Shown: positions 15,701 to 24,841, counted from the first letter of the stretch. The stretch is 33,107 nt of DNA from Bacteroidota bacterium (GCA_026391715.1 JAPLDO010000026.1:1-33107), one strand, 5' to 3'. The notes: generated by a model not told the origin, from the sequence alone. Made by a program: numbers and translations.

Positions 15701-17791
15701 ATGAAAAAAATTTCCATCATCCTTTGCATCGCTCTTATCGGAATAATGTGGTCATGCAAATTAGAAGAGAAGAAAACCGCTGAAGCGCCGCTGATCGGGA
15801 AACCTGCAATTGAACTCAAAAGCGACCTGATGACCCCGGAAGTCCTCTGGAGTTTCGGTCGCCTCAGCGAACCTGAACTTTCGCCGGATAAAAAGACTCT
15901 CGTTTATGGCGTGACCTATTATGATGTTGCTCAAAACAAAAGCAACCGCGAACTTTACGTTATCGGCTCCGACGGGCAGAATCTCAAACAGATTACGACC
16001 ACGAAGTTCAGCGAGTACCAGGCTCTATGGAGCCCCGATGGAAAAAAAATCGGGTTCATGTCGACAGAATCGGGTTCAATGCAAGCGTGGGAAATGAATC
16101 CGGATGGCAGTAACCGCAAACAGATCACCAATATCGAAAACGGAATCAACGGGTTCAAATATTCGCCCGATCAGAAGAAAATATTATATACTGCCGAGGT
16201 CTTTCCTGAAAATCCTCAAAAAACTCTGTACGAAGGATTGCCCAAAGCCAGCGGTAAAATATATAACGATTTGATGTACCGTCACTGGGATACATGGGTT
16301 CAATCGTACAGCCACATTTTTCAGGCAGATTTGACAACCGGGATGATAACCAAAGGAACCGACGTCATGCTGAATGAGCCTTATGAAAGCCCGCTGTCGC
16401 CTTTCGGCGGCATGGAACAGATTAACTGGAGCCCCGACAGTAAAGCGATAGCATACACCTGCCGTAAAAAGAAAGGTATGGAGTACGCAAAGTCAACCAA
16501 TTCCGACATATATCTTTACGAATTGGAAAGTGGAAAGACTTCCAATATCAGCGAAGGAATGATGGGCTATGACGTTGCTCCCGTTTTTTCTCCAAATGGA
16601 AAAATGATCGCCTGGCAAAGCATGGAACGCGATGGTTATGAGTCGGATAAAAACCGTCTTTTTGTTTATGATTTTGAAACAAAAACCAAAACCGATTTCA
16701 CAAAAAACTTTGACCAGAATGCTGAAAGTCTTGCCTGGTCCGACAACAACAAATCTATCTGGTTTATCAGTGATTTCCATGCAACCGATGAAATTTACCG
16801 GCTTGACATTGCCGATGGAAAGATCGCCAAAATCACCGAAGGGATTCATAATTATACCGGTGTAATTCCCGCCGGCGATAAACTAATCGCAACCCGGATG
16901 TCAATGTCAATGCCTACCGAAATTTATTTCGTTGATCCTGCCACCGGGAAAGATTCGCCAATCACTACAACGAACAAAGATCTGCTTGAAAAAATCACGA
17001 TGGCGCGCATCGAACAGCGATGGATAAAGACTACCGATAACAAAGATATGCATACATGGATTATCTATCCTCCTCATTTTGATTCCACCAAAAAATATCC
17101 GACGCTGCTATATTGTGAAGGCGGTCCTCAGAGCACCGTGAGCCAGTTCTGGTCATTCCGCTGGAATTTCCAGATGATGGCAGCCAACGGCTACATAATT
17201 GTTGCGCCAAACCGGCGCGGATTACCCGGTTTCGGACAGGCTTGGAATGAGCAGATCAGCGGCGATTATGGCGGACAAAACATGAAGGATTATCTTTCCG
17301 CAATTGACGCCATGACGAAGGAGTCTTATGTAAACAAGGACAAACTGGGATGTGTAGGCGCGAGCTATGGCGGATTTTCTGTTTACTGGCTTGCCGGAAA
17401 CCACAACAAGCGGTTCAAGGCATTCATTGCCCACGATGGAATGTTTAATCTGGAATCGCAATATCTCGAAACCGAAGAGATGTGGTTTGTGAACTGGGAT
17501 TTGGGCGGTCCATTCTGGGATAAAAACAATAAAATTGCGCAACGTTCATTTGCCAACTCGCCGCATCGCTTTGTTCAGAACTGGGACGCACCCATTCTTT
17601 GCATTCATGGCGAACTCGATTACAGGATCGTTGCCACGCAAGGAATGCAGGCTTTTAATGCAGCGGTTTTGCGTGGTATCCCGGCGGAGTTACTATACTT
17701 CCCGGATGAAAATCACTGGGTGCTGAAACCGCAGAACGGAATTTTATGGCAACGGACATTTTTCAACTGGCTTGATCGCTGGCTAAAATAG
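15701..17791 (+). CDS. S9 family peptidase (DPP-like lipoprotein)
   Basis: A 696-aa exopeptidase-type serine hydrolase, similar to bacterial dipeptidyl peptidases and acylaminoacyl peptidases. The N-terminus is a lipoprotein-type signal ending at Cys19 (GIMWSCK), so it is probably membrane-anchored on the periplasmic side. Residues about 45-430 form a beta-propeller of PD40-like repeats (SPDKKTLVYG, SPDGKKIGFMS, SPDSKAIAYT, SPNGKMIAWQS). The hydrolase domain has Ser555 in GASYGGF, Asp640 in GELDYRI and His672 in DENHWV. The HGELDYR...ENHW pattern fits the S9C/DPP5-like group better than DPP IV. A second S9 enzyme in this window (5878-7962) suggests peptides are an important nutrient. Confidence 0.92.
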   Translation: MKKISIILCIALIGIMWSCKLEEKKTAEAPLIGKPAIELKSDLMTPEVLWSFGRLSEPELSPDKKTLVYGVTYYDVAQNKSNRELYVIGSDGQNLKQITTTKFSEYQALWSPDGKKIGFMSTESGSMQAWEMNPDGSNRKQITNIENGINGFKYSPDQKKILYTAEVFPENPQKTLYEGLPKASGKIYNDLMYRHWDTWVQSYSHIFQADLTTGMITKGTDVMLNEPYESPLSPFGGMEQINWSPDSKAIAYTCRKKKGMEYAKSTNSDIYLYELESGKTSNISEGMMGYDVAPVFSPNGKMIAWQSMERDGYESDKNRLFVYDFETKTKTDFTKNFDQNAESLAWSDNNKSIWFISDFHATDEIYRLDIADGKIAKITEGIHNYTGVIPAGDKLIATRMSMSMPTEIYFVDPATGKDSPITTTNKDLLEKITMARIEQRWIKTTDNKDMHTWIIYPPHFDSTKKYPTLLYCEGGPQSTVSQFWSFRWNFQMMAANGYIIVAPNRRGLPGFGQAWNEQISGDYGGQNMKDYLSAIDAMTKESYVNKDKLGCVGASYGGFSVYWLAGNHNKRFKAFIAHDGMFNLESQYLETEEMWFVNWDLGGPFWDKNNKIAQRSFANSPHRFVQNWDAPILCIHGELDYRIVATQGMQAFNAAVLRGIPAELLYFPDENHWVLKPQNGILWQRTFFNWLDRWLK

Positions 17792-17829
17792 ACATTCCTC
17801 TATGCCCCTATAATTCCCGGGAGGCTGAG

Positions 17830-18624
17830 GTGGATAAATACACTACTCAGATGACAGAAAAAATTTATGAAGCCGCACGCCTTTTGAAGAAATCAAATTT
17901 TACTACCGCTTTCACGGGGGCAGGGATATCGGTTGAAAGTGGGATTCCTCCCTTTCGCGGCGATGGTGGATTATGGAACAAATATAATCCCGAAGTACTG
18001 GAAATTGGCTATTTTCTTAATAATCCGGCTATATCGTGGCAGGTAATCAAAGACATCTTTTATGATTTTTTTGATTCAGCAAAACCTAACAAGGCTCACC
18101 ATGTTCTTGCCCGGATGGAACTGGAAGGTTTGCTTGGCAGGGTAATCACACAAAACATTGATAACCTGCACCAGGAAGCCGGTTCTCGTATGGTTTATGA
18201 ATTCCATGGAAATTCAAAAACATTGGTTTGCCGGGGTTGCAATCGTTCATATAAAGCCGCAGATATTAGTTTCGATTACACTCCGCTTACCTGCCGTGAA
18301 TGTGGCGGTTTGCTGAAACCCGACTTTGTCTTCTTCGGCGAAAGTATTCCCCAGATACCGCTGAACGCCGCCTACGAAGCAGCGACTATTTCCGATATAT
18401 TCCTGATAATCGGCACCACCGGAGAAGTGATGCCTGCCAACCAGTTCCCGGCAATAGCAAAAACACATGGATCAACAATCATTGAGATCAACCCTGAGCC
18501 ATCGCTTTATACAAACGTAATAACTGATATTTTTATTCAGGGCAAGGCTGGCGAAATGATGGAAAGACTGGAAAACGCTCTATTTTCCACGCCCCTGGAT
18601 AATGATCAGGATTGTGTAAATTAG
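17830..18624 (+). CDS. NAD-dependent deacylase (sirtuin, CobB type)
   Basis: A 264-aa class III deacylase that removes acetyl or other acyl groups from lysines, using NAD. Motifs in order: FTGAGISVESGIPPFR (NAD binding), TQNIDNLH, the catalytic His in EFHGNS, a zinc site of two Cys pairs (CRGC and CREC), PDFVFFGE and IIGTTGEVMPA. A GTG at 17830 with GGGAGG 6 bases upstream gives this length; the ATG at 17851 would remove seven residues. The last 15 codons lie antisense to the end of the convergent glycosylphosphotransferase gene, and this tail is beyond the conserved domain. The acyl preference cannot be read with confidence. Confidence 0.92.
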   Translation: MDKYTTQMTEKIYEAARLLKKSNFTTAFTGAGISVESGIPPFRGDGGLWNKYNPEVLEIGYFLNNPAISWQVIKDIFYDFFDSAKPNKAHHVLARMELEGLLGRVITQNIDNLHQEAGSRMVYEFHGNSKTLVCRGCNRSYKAADISFDYTPLTCRECGGLLKPDFVFFGESIPQIPLNAAYEAATISDIFLIIGTTGEVMPANQFPAIAKTHGSTIIEINPEPSLYTNVITDIFIQGKAGEMMERLENALFSTPLDNDQDCVN

Positions 18625-19995
18625 GATTTTGAAATCCATCGCCAGCGACATATTCTCGATGTAAAGAAGGTCAAACTTCAACCGCTCGATCATCTGCTCG
18701 ATATTTTCTGCATAGCCATATTTGACCTGCCCCCAGGATGTAATTCCCGGCTTAACTTTTTGCAATAACCTGTAATGCGGCGCCCGTTGAACAATGAGAT
18801 CAATGTAAAACTGTCTTTCGGGACGCGGACCTACAAGGCTCATATCGCCTTTCAGAACCGTGAAAAACTGCGGAATTTCATCTACCCTGAATTGTCGGAG
18901 AAACTTGCCGAATCTGGTAATCCGCGGATCGTTTCTCGAAGATAACTGGGGACCGGTAGCCTCTGCGTCGCGGTACATAGTTCGGAATTTGTGCATTTTG
19001 AAAGGCTTACCCTTGATGCCAATGCGTTCCTGGGAAAAAAAGATTGGTCCCGGCGAAGTAATTTTTATAATTATAGCCGTGATGATCATAATCGGCAGCA
19101 GGAGGATCAGGCAGATAATTGAAACAACAATGTCTAAAATCAGTTTAAGCGACATCTGCCAGTCGGGCATAAGGTCGGGATAGATTTGGATAAGCGGCGC
19201 ATGAAAGATGGATGTTGTTTTCACACTACCCATGAGGATATCCTGCATTGCCGGGATGATCTTGATGACTACATTGGTATCTTCAAGTTGCGTTATGATT
19301 TTCTCGATAGTGTGATTTTCGGAATGTTCAATGGCAATAATCACCTCCTCAACAGCGAGTTCCGTTACCAGCCGGTTTAAATCCTGAAGTCCGCCGAGAT
19401 GAGGTATTGATTCAGCCAGCTTGTACTTCGGGTAGTCTTCGACATTGATAAATCCGATAAACTTGTTTCCCGAAGATTTTTCCTGGTTTTCAATTTCCTC
19501 ATAAATAGAAACTGCGTTTCCGTTACTTCCAATCAATATGGTATTGAAGCCAATGATTTTATGGTGGATCTTGTATGCTGCACTCGACGAAAGGATAAAG
19601 CGGAGAGAAGCGGTGAAAAAGACATGCAGCAGAAACAGTATGAAAAAAAACTCAATGTATGTATGCTGGTTAATGATTACGTCGTCGAGGATCAGTGTAA
19701 AGAAGAGGATGGTTACGCCGATAAATGTGATGAGAATGGTTTGGGCAAATTCGCGAAGGCGCGCTTTCCGGTAGATTTTCCGGTAAGTGCCGATGAGGGT
19801 GTATAAGATCAGCCAGAAGAGAGGGATGATTGTGATTCCGAAATAGAGTTTTTTATCAAGAAAAATGAAGTCGAGATGCGAGAATATCTGATGATCAACT
19901 GCATATTTTCTATATATGAAGAATAGCGTCCAGGCGATAAATGCCGAAAAGAAGTCGGCTGCAACGTATTTAATAACCTGTAAACGTTTATTCAT
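18580..19995 (-). CDS. Polyprenyl glycosylphosphotransferase (sugar transferase)
   Basis: A 471-aa membrane enzyme that starts exopolysaccharide, capsule or O-antigen synthesis by moving a sugar-1-phosphate from a nucleotide sugar to undecaprenyl phosphate. Four transmembrane helices occupy about residues 5-140, then a CoA-binding-like domain (about 150-255), one more hydrophobic segment (about 285-312) and the bacterial sugar transferase domain: SPGPIFFSQERIG, KFRTM (336-340), RVDEIPQF, MSLVGPRPER (385-394), KPGITSWGQV. It ends in the usual short tail QGRGK. It lies 34 bp downstream of the unknown lipoprotein gene and is probably co-transcribed with it. No glycosyltransferases or Wzx/Wzy genes are adjacent, so the rest of the polysaccharide locus is elsewhere. 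The sugar specificity is unknown. Confidence 0.92.
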   Translation of the reverse strand: MNKRLQVIKYVAADFFSAFIAWTLFFIYRKYAVDHQIFSHLDFIFLDKKLYFGITIIPLFWLILYTLIGTYRKIYRKARLREFAQTILITFIGVTILFFTLILDDVIINQHTYIEFFFILFLLHVFFTASLRFILSSSAAYKIHHKIIGFNTILIGSNGNAVSIYEEIENQEKSSGNKFIGFINVEDYPKYKLAESIPHLGGLQDLNRLVTELAVEEVIIAIEHSENHTIEKIITQLEDTNVVIKIIPAMQDILMGSVKTTSIFHAPLIQIYPDLMPDWQMSLKLILDIVVSIICLILLLPIMIITAIIIKITSPGPIFFSQERIGIKGKPFKMHKFRTMYRDAEATGPQLSSRNDPRITRFGKFLRQFRVDEIPQFFTVLKGDMSLVGPRPERQFYIDLIVQRAPHYRLLQKVKPGITSWGQVKYGYAENIEQMIERLKFDLLYIENMSLAMDFKILIYTILIIIQGRGK

Positions 19996-20029
19996 AATCT
20001 GTGTGGTCTGCTTGCCTGGTATTAATCTG

Positions 20030-20908
20030 CTATGACTTCCGGGTTACAATCTTAAAGTTATCAAACAGGATTACGCCTGTTTTTAAACCGGGATCTTTAA
20101 AAGTTCCGAGGTAAACCCGGTATGCTATCATGCCCGGATAGGCATTAAGCGTAGTAGTCAGGTCAATATATATTTTCTTCCATGCGCCGTTTGTCGGGTT
20201 CAGGGTAATCACCGGGGTTTGATAGGCAATAGTTGTACCATAAGTAAACAAGCCCACCGTTACGCTGTTTGTGGTATTGAAATTCATTTCGAGATAAACT
20301 GGCGCGGTAGGAATAGGATACTCATTTCTGGTTTTACATTCAAAAAAATCATGAATTGAATCAAGCGACACTCTTCCTGAATGGACGCCTTCGAAGGTAC
20401 TGTCGGCAGCGTGAGTGAGACTAATCCAGGCAGAACTACGGTTTGTGGTATCGAGTGTGATGGATACATCTTCAAAATCTTCCCGCCACGAAAACAAGGT
20501 TGTAGTCTGGTAAGTGGTTTTTAAAATCCCCATGCGTGAAGAGCTATCAGGCGTAAAAATAATATCCTTCTGGACAGGGGTATAAAAATTATAACTTACC
20601 CGTGTGGCAGCAATTCCGTTTTTCTTTATCCCAGGCCATATTTTGACTGTATGCTTCCCTGTTTTCAATACAGGAAAACGCGCCGGAAGTTCATAAGCGC
20701 CTAAGAATTCATCGTCAACATAAACCCAGCCGTCGGTAATTCGTTGTGAGGCGGTTCCCTGCGATTGATAATCGGTAGTAAGATAAACAGAATCAATGGA
20801 AAGGTAGGCGGGAATGGTTTGATCGCCTGAAAATTTTTCACACGATAATCCAGCGAGGAAAAGAATGACAAGAAAAATGAAATTGAAAATCTTATGCCGG
20901 AGAATCAT
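20030..20908 (-). CDS. Lipoprotein of unknown function
   Basis: I do not recognise this 292-aa protein. The signal MILRHKIFNFIFLVILFLAG ends in LSC (Cys23), a good lipobox, so it should be a membrane-anchored lipoprotein. Residues about 45-120 resemble PEGA-like folds (VYVDDEFLGAYELPA, LKTGKHTVKIWPG). From about 145 the segments WREDFED, SAWISLTHAADSTFEGVHSG and ILFDNFKIV look like a jelly-roll of the kind that often binds carbohydrate. An ATG seven codons upstream (20929) is possible. A -7 box at 20990-20983 predicts a leader of about 68 bases containing a hairpin. The short gap to the glycosylphosphotransferase gene suggests a role at the cell surface with polysaccharide, which is inference. 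Confidence 0.75.
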   Translation of the reverse strand: MILRHKIFNFIFLVILFLAGLSCEKFSGDQTIPAYLSIDSVYLTTDYQSQGTASQRITDGWVYVDDEFLGAYELPARFPVLKTGKHTVKIWPGIKKNGIAATRVSYNFYTPVQKDIIFTPDSSSRMGILKTTYQTTTLFSWREDFEDVSITLDTTNRSSAWISLTHAADSTFEGVHSGRVSLDSIHDFFECKTRNEYPIPTAPVYLEMNFNTTNSVTVGLFTYGTTIAYQTPVITLNPTNGAWKKIYIDLTTTLNAYPGMIAYRVYLGTFKDPGLKTGVILFDNFKIVTRKS

Positions 20909-20945
20909 GCGCGAGAATGGTAAAATCACGGTATCATGTAAAGGC

Positions 20946-20967
20946 TAACGGTCTATTTTTACCGTTA
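20946..20967 (-). promoter_or_regulatory. Hairpin in the lipoprotein gene leader
   Basis: TAACGGT (20946-20952) and ACCGTTA (20961-20967) are perfect 7-bp arms with an 8-base loop. The hairpin lies between the putative start of transcription (near 20976) and the ATG at 20908, so it would form in the mRNA leader. A protein-binding palindrome is the alternative. Confidence 0.4.
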
Positions 20968-20982
20968 TTGTTTTTTTCTGAA

Positions 20983-20990
20983 CAAAAGTA
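20983..20990 (-). promoter_or_regulatory. Putative -7 box of the lipoprotein gene
   Basis: On the minus strand TACTTTTG matches TAnnTTTG. It lies in the 106-bp gap after the stop of the upstream oxidoreductase gene, so the lipoprotein and glycosylphosphotransferase genes may be transcribed independently of that gene. Confidence 0.45.
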
Positions 20991-21014
20991 ATGAACAAAT
21001 GGAACAACACTTTT

Positions 21015-22001
21015 TCAGATAATGCCGTTTGTAGCCTGATTGATTTTTTCGATGATTTTATAAGCCAATTCCAACGCGCTGTAGCCATCGTTGATAGTAA
21101 CCGGGGGGACTGTATTATTAATGATAGCCGAATAAAAGCTAACCAATTCGGCTTTGATTGCGTTTATGGGTTTCACTTCCGGTTTGTCGAAATTGATCTG
21201 TTTCTTACCCTTTCCTTCGCCAAGATCGAGTATAAAACCCATTGGAACGGTATCCGAATTTACATCGCTGATCTTTACAACCTCAAGCTCTTTTTTCAGA
21301 AAATCAACTGAAATATAGGCGTCGCGCTGAAAGAAGCGGCATTTACGCATATTTTTGAGAGAGATACGGCTGGCAGTAAGGTTTGCCACACAGCCATTGT
21401 CGAATTCAATGCGGGCATTGGCAATATCGGGCGTATCGCTCACCACGGCAACACCGCTGGCGCTAATTCTGCGGATATTGCTTCTTACAACGCTCAGCAC
21501 GATGTCAATATCGTGAATCATCAAATCAAGAATAACCGGAACATCGGTTCCACGCGGATTAAACTGAGCGAGGCGGTGACTTTCAATGAACATTGGACGG
21601 TCGAACAGCGATTCAGCGGCGAGGAAGGCTGGATTGAATCGTTCAACATGTCCCACCTGTACCTTCACATTGGCTTCGCCTGCGATTTTAATAAGTTCGC
21701 GAGCTTCATCAAGCGTAGTAACAATGGGTTTTTCAATGAAAACGTGACGGCATTTTTTTAGCGAACGCGAAGCGCAATCGAAATGAGAAACTGTGGGGGT
21801 TACAATGTCAACAACATCAACGGCGTCAATCAATTCTTCTATAGAGTCCCATTTTTTAACGCCAAACTCCTGTTCGGTTTTTATTGCGTTTGCTTCATCC
21901 GGATCATAGAATCCAACAAGATCAAATTCAGGAATTTCCTGAATGCACTTCAGGTGAATTTTTCCAAGATGCCCGGCGCCAAGCGCCCCGATTTTCAGCA
22001 T
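21015..22001 (-). CDS. Gfo/Idh/MocA family oxidoreductase
   Basis: A 328-aa NAD(P)-dependent dehydrogenase of the Gfo/Idh/MocA group, whose members usually oxidise or isomerise sugars, often nucleotide sugars. The N-terminal Rossmann fold has IGALGAGHLGKIH and VGFYDPD. The signature HVFIEKPIVTTLDEA carries the Lys of the EKP motif. The substrate domain includes HVERFNPA and LDLMIHDIDIVL, with the conserved D-x-x-x-H-D block. The frame is open up to 22118, but the start at 22001 (MLKIGALGAG) fits the family and lies 17 bases after a -7 box, so the longer version is rejected. The substrate is not evident. The polysaccharide-related genes downstream suggest, but do not show, a nucleotide-sugar role. 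Confidence 0.88.
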   Translation of the reverse strand: MLKIGALGAGHLGKIHLKCIQEIPEFDLVGFYDPDEANAIKTEQEFGVKKWDSIEELIDAVDVVDIVTPTVSHFDCASRSLKKCRHVFIEKPIVTTLDEARELIKIAGEANVKVQVGHVERFNPAFLAAESLFDRPMFIESHRLAQFNPRGTDVPVILDLMIHDIDIVLSVVRSNIRRISASGVAVVSDTPDIANARIEFDNGCVANLTASRISLKNMRKCRFFQRDAYISVDFLKKELEVVKISDVNSDTVPMGFILDLGEGKGKKQINFDKPEVKPINAIKAELVSFYSAIINNTVPPVTINDGYSALELAYKIIEKINQATNGII

Positions 22002-22017
22002 ATTTCGATTTTTTTTG

Positions 22018-22025
22018 CAAAGGTA
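22018..22025 (-). promoter_or_regulatory. Putative -7 box of the oxidoreductase gene
   Basis: TACCTTTG on the minus strand is an exact TAnnTTTG match, placing transcription start about 10 bases before the ATG at 22001. It would lie inside the coding region if the gene started at 22118, so it supports the shorter gene model. Confidence 0.5.
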
Positions 22026-22082
22026 GATTTTTACGCTGTGTGAAATTAGTATTTTCGTGAAAAATTTAACACGCCAAACCTT

Positions 22083-22751
22083 ATGGGCTATAACCCGCCA
22101 CCCGACACTTACCGCCATCAGGGGCTCAGAAAACAGCTAGTGCAGCAGATCCGACTGAAAGGAATCGCTAATCAGCAGGTTCTCGCCGCCATTGAAAAAC
22201 TGCCGCGTCATTATTTCTTTGACTCTTCATTTCTGGAATCCGCTTATGAGGATAAACCGTTTCCCATCGGAGCGGGTCAAACTATTTCGCAGCCATATAC
22301 CGTAGCTTTTCAGTCGCAGTTGCTCAACATTCAGAAAAATGAAAAGGTACTTGAAATCGGTACAGGATCGGGATATCAGGCATGTATTCTTGCCGAACTC
22401 GGCGCGAGAGTTTTTACTATTGAACGTCAGAAAACTCTGTTTGACCGAACAAGTAAATTCCTTCCCGTAATCGGCTATCCCACCATAAAAACATTTTTCG
22501 GCGACGGTTACAAAGGATTGCAGGCTTTTAGTCCGTTCGACAAAATGATTGTCACCGCTGCTGCTCCATACGTTCCCGATGCTCTTTTGGAACAATTGAA
22601 ACCTGGAGGAATCCTCGTAATTCCGGTAGGCGCCGATGATGTTCAGATTATGACAACCATTACCAAACGCAGCGACGGTACATTTGAAAAAAAGGAATAC
22701 GGGGCTTTCAGATTTGTCCCTATGCTGGAAGACAAAGCCAAAGAGAAATAG
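22083..22751 (+). CDS. pcm: Protein-L-isoaspartate O-methyltransferase
   Basis: A 222-aa cytoplasmic repair enzyme that methylates L-isoaspartyl residues in damaged proteins using S-adenosylmethionine. Family motifs are LPRHYFFDSSFLESAYEDKP, the substrate loop GAGQTISQPYTVAFQ, the SAM-binding VLEIGTGSGYQACILAEL, the FGDGYKG segment and TAAAPYVPDALLEQLKPGG with IPVG. Length and motif order are normal. It is divergent from the oxidoreductase gene across 81 bp, where TATTTTCG (22050-22057) is a one-mismatch -7 box in the right direction. It ends 11 bp from the end of the convergent CcmF-like gene. Confidence 0.94.
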   Translation: MGYNPPPDTYRHQGLRKQLVQQIRLKGIANQQVLAAIEKLPRHYFFDSSFLESAYEDKPFPIGAGQTISQPYTVAFQSQLLNIQKNEKVLEIGTGSGYQACILAELGARVFTIERQKTLFDRTSKFLPVIGYPTIKTFFGDGYKGLQAFSPFDKMIVTAAAPYVPDALLEQLKPGGILVIPVGADDVQIMTTITKRSDGTFEKKEYGAFRFVPMLEDKAKEK

Positions 22752-22762
22752 AAGTCTGCGGA

Positions 22763-24820
22763 TCAGGCTCGCAAACGCAAACGCCCACGCGATCGCCGGA
22801 TGAATGCCCAGGAAAAGCCGGTAAGCATAATTATGGCGCCCAGCCAGAGGATATTGATATATGGATTCATGATTGCCTTGATGACTATGTAATCGGGATC
22901 TTTTGAAACCGTTGCGATGTAGGTGTAGAAGTCGCGATCTATAAAATGCCGCGTATCGGGATTATACACTGCGCCCATTTGTGGATGAACATTAACAGAC
23001 GGATAGAGGGTAAAAGCCTTTTTATATGTATCGTTGTCTTTGGTCAGAAAATCAACCTGGTAATGTGTTGTATTTCCCACTACACGGTTGTTAGTGTAAG
23101 CGACATAATATTCGTTCATACAAAGAGTGTCCTGTCGCATCAATACAAGGTTTTCATTATTTTTTTGATTATCGCCGAGATCAAATTCTGAAGTATTGTT
23201 CGAGATTACTTTGGAATTTGAAAAAGTAAGTACAGCTCCCAGAATAAAAGTCACAAAACCAAGATGGGTAATAATGGCTGGTAAATTCCTGGGTTTTGAA
23301 GTCTTAAAAATCAAATTGAAGAGCGATCCAAATAAAGCAAAAAGAATGAAAAAAACCAGGAAGATATAGTTCATATCCCTGAGAATATCAAGAACAACAA
23401 GCGGGATGGTAAGAGCAATAGCGCAAAAAAACGGAATCGCTCCTTTGCGTATAAACTGTGCCGGTTGATTACTTCCAAATAATAAAAACTGGGTAAAGGC
23501 AATGAACCCCGCAATAAGCAGCGCATAAGGCGCCTGCCAGTGGTTATAAAAACCAACAGCGTCGGAAGGCGGGGCTGTATCAGTGTGAAACAGGCTGTTG
23601 AAAACAGGAATGGAAGTGGTAAAGATGATCTGAAAAGCCGCAAGCACAATCACAATGGCGCCAATAAACATCCAGAACTCGCGCGAGAGCAACACATCGC
23701 TTCCTGATATATTGAACCTGCGGAAGTGCATAGCGATCATCACAACCATCATAATCAGGAAGGTTGCCATATAGACGAATAATTGAGTCGTCATACCGCT
23801 ATCTCCGAATGAATGGGCAGAGGTTTCTGCAAGCACGCCGCTTCGCGTAAGGAAACTGGCATAAAGCACAAGCACATAAGTGAGGGTAAGCGTTGCGTAG
23901 GTTGCGAATTTGGCAAAGTTTTGCCTCCGCGAAATGATCATGAAATGTAAACCGGCAACGAGGGTCATCCAGGGAACGAGCGACGAATTTTCAACGGGAT
24001 CCCATGCCCAGAAACCGCCAAATGTGAGAGAAACATAAGCCCACGCGCCCCCCAGCAGGATGCCTGCGCCCAGCGTAAGAAGCGCCAGGAGCGTCCAGGG
24101 AAAAGCGCGGCTAATCCAGGTCTGATAGTCCTTTTTCAGCAATGAGGCAATAGCATAGGCGAATGGAACGAGGGTGAGCGCGTAGCCGATAAATAAAATT
24201 GGCGGGTGAATCGTCATCCAGATATTCTCGAGCAGTGGGTTAAGTCCTTTGCCGTTGGTAATCATCTGGATATAGTCTGGTTGTGCAAAAATAGTTCCTT
24301 CCAGATTATCAACGGTATTCCGCAGAAGAGTAAAGGGACTTGAACCAATGGCGGTTCCAAAAATTTTGACTCCCAGCAACATTGATGTTACAAAAGCCTG
24401 AGACAAGGAGAAAATCATCATCACCGCAGTTTCCCAGTTGCGCGAAATCTTCATCAACACCAAACCAATGATCGCCTGAGCCAGCGCCCATACGAGGAAA
24501 CTCCCTTCCTGTCCCGCCCAGAAACAGGAGATAATGTATTTCAGAGGCAACTCCTTTGAAGAGTATTGCCATACATAAGAATACTCGAAATAATGTTTGA
24601 ATATAAGATAGTAAAGCGCTCCGGCAACCATCATCAGTGAAATGGCGTGTATGATATACGAAATTCTGGCAAAACGCACAAAGCGATTTCTGGCGTCGCG
24701 CCGGTAAAATGTGAGCCAGTAAAAAACGGTGGCGAGGATAGCTGTTCCAAAGCCAAGCCACACGAAGAAATCCCCGAGTCCGCCGGGAAAAAGATGCTCG
24801 CCAAGATATTTTATAGCCAT
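22763..24820 (-). CDS. CcmF/CcsA-type cytochrome c assembly protein
   Basis: A polytopic membrane protein of 685 aa of the haem-handling family that attaches haem to apocytochrome c outside the cytoplasmic membrane. The tryptophan-rich haem-binding signature is present at 260-278 (WAYVSLTFGGFWAWDPVEN), as are the HPP motif (205-207), FWAGQEGSFLVWAL and about 14 hydrophobic segments. A periplasmic insertion near the C-terminus (about 550-640) precedes a last membrane helix and a basic tail. The size is close to classical CcmF. The frame is open to 24844, but the ATG at 24820 is preferred because a -7 box lies at 24849-24842. No other ccm genes are adjacent, so the rest of the maturation machinery must be elsewhere. 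It implies that the organism makes c-type cytochromes. Confidence 0.87.
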   Translation of the reverse strand: MAIKYLGEHLFPGGLGDFFVWLGFGTAILATVFYWLTFYRRDARNRFVRFARISYIIHAISLMMVAGALYYLIFKHYFEYSYVWQYSSKELPLKYIISCFWAGQEGSFLVWALAQAIIGLVLMKISRNWETAVMMIFSLSQAFVTSMLLGVKIFGTAIGSSPFTLLRNTVDNLEGTIFAQPDYIQMITNGKGLNPLLENIWMTIHPPILFIGYALTLVPFAYAIASLLKKDYQTWISRAFPWTLLALLTLGAGILLGGAWAYVSLTFGGFWAWDPVENSSLVPWMTLVAGLHFMIISRRQNFAKFATYATLTLTYVLVLYASFLTRSGVLAETSAHSFGDSGMTTQLFVYMATFLIMMVVMIAMHFRRFNISGSDVLLSREFWMFIGAIVIVLAAFQIIFTTSIPVFNSLFHTDTAPPSDAVGFYNHWQAPYALLIAGFIAFTQFLLFGSNQPAQFIRKGAIPFFCAIALTIPLVVLDILRDMNYIFLVFFILFALFGSLFNLIFKTSKPRNLPAIITHLGFVTFILGAVLTFSNSKVISNNTSEFDLGDNQKNNENLVLMRQDTLCMNEYYVAYTNNRVVGNTTHYQVDFLTKDNDTYKKAFTLYPSVNVHPQMGAVYNPDTRHFIDRDFYTYIATVSKDPDYIVIKAIMNPYINILWLGAIIMLTGFSWAFIRRSRGRLRLRA

Positions 24821-24841
24821 GCGAAGTTTCAGATTTGCACG

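Noticed and set aside
22002-22118. N-terminal extension of the oxidoreductase (start at 22118)
   Set aside because: The family starts at MLKIGALGAG, and a -7 promoter box lies within the extension, which also overlaps the divergent pcm gene.
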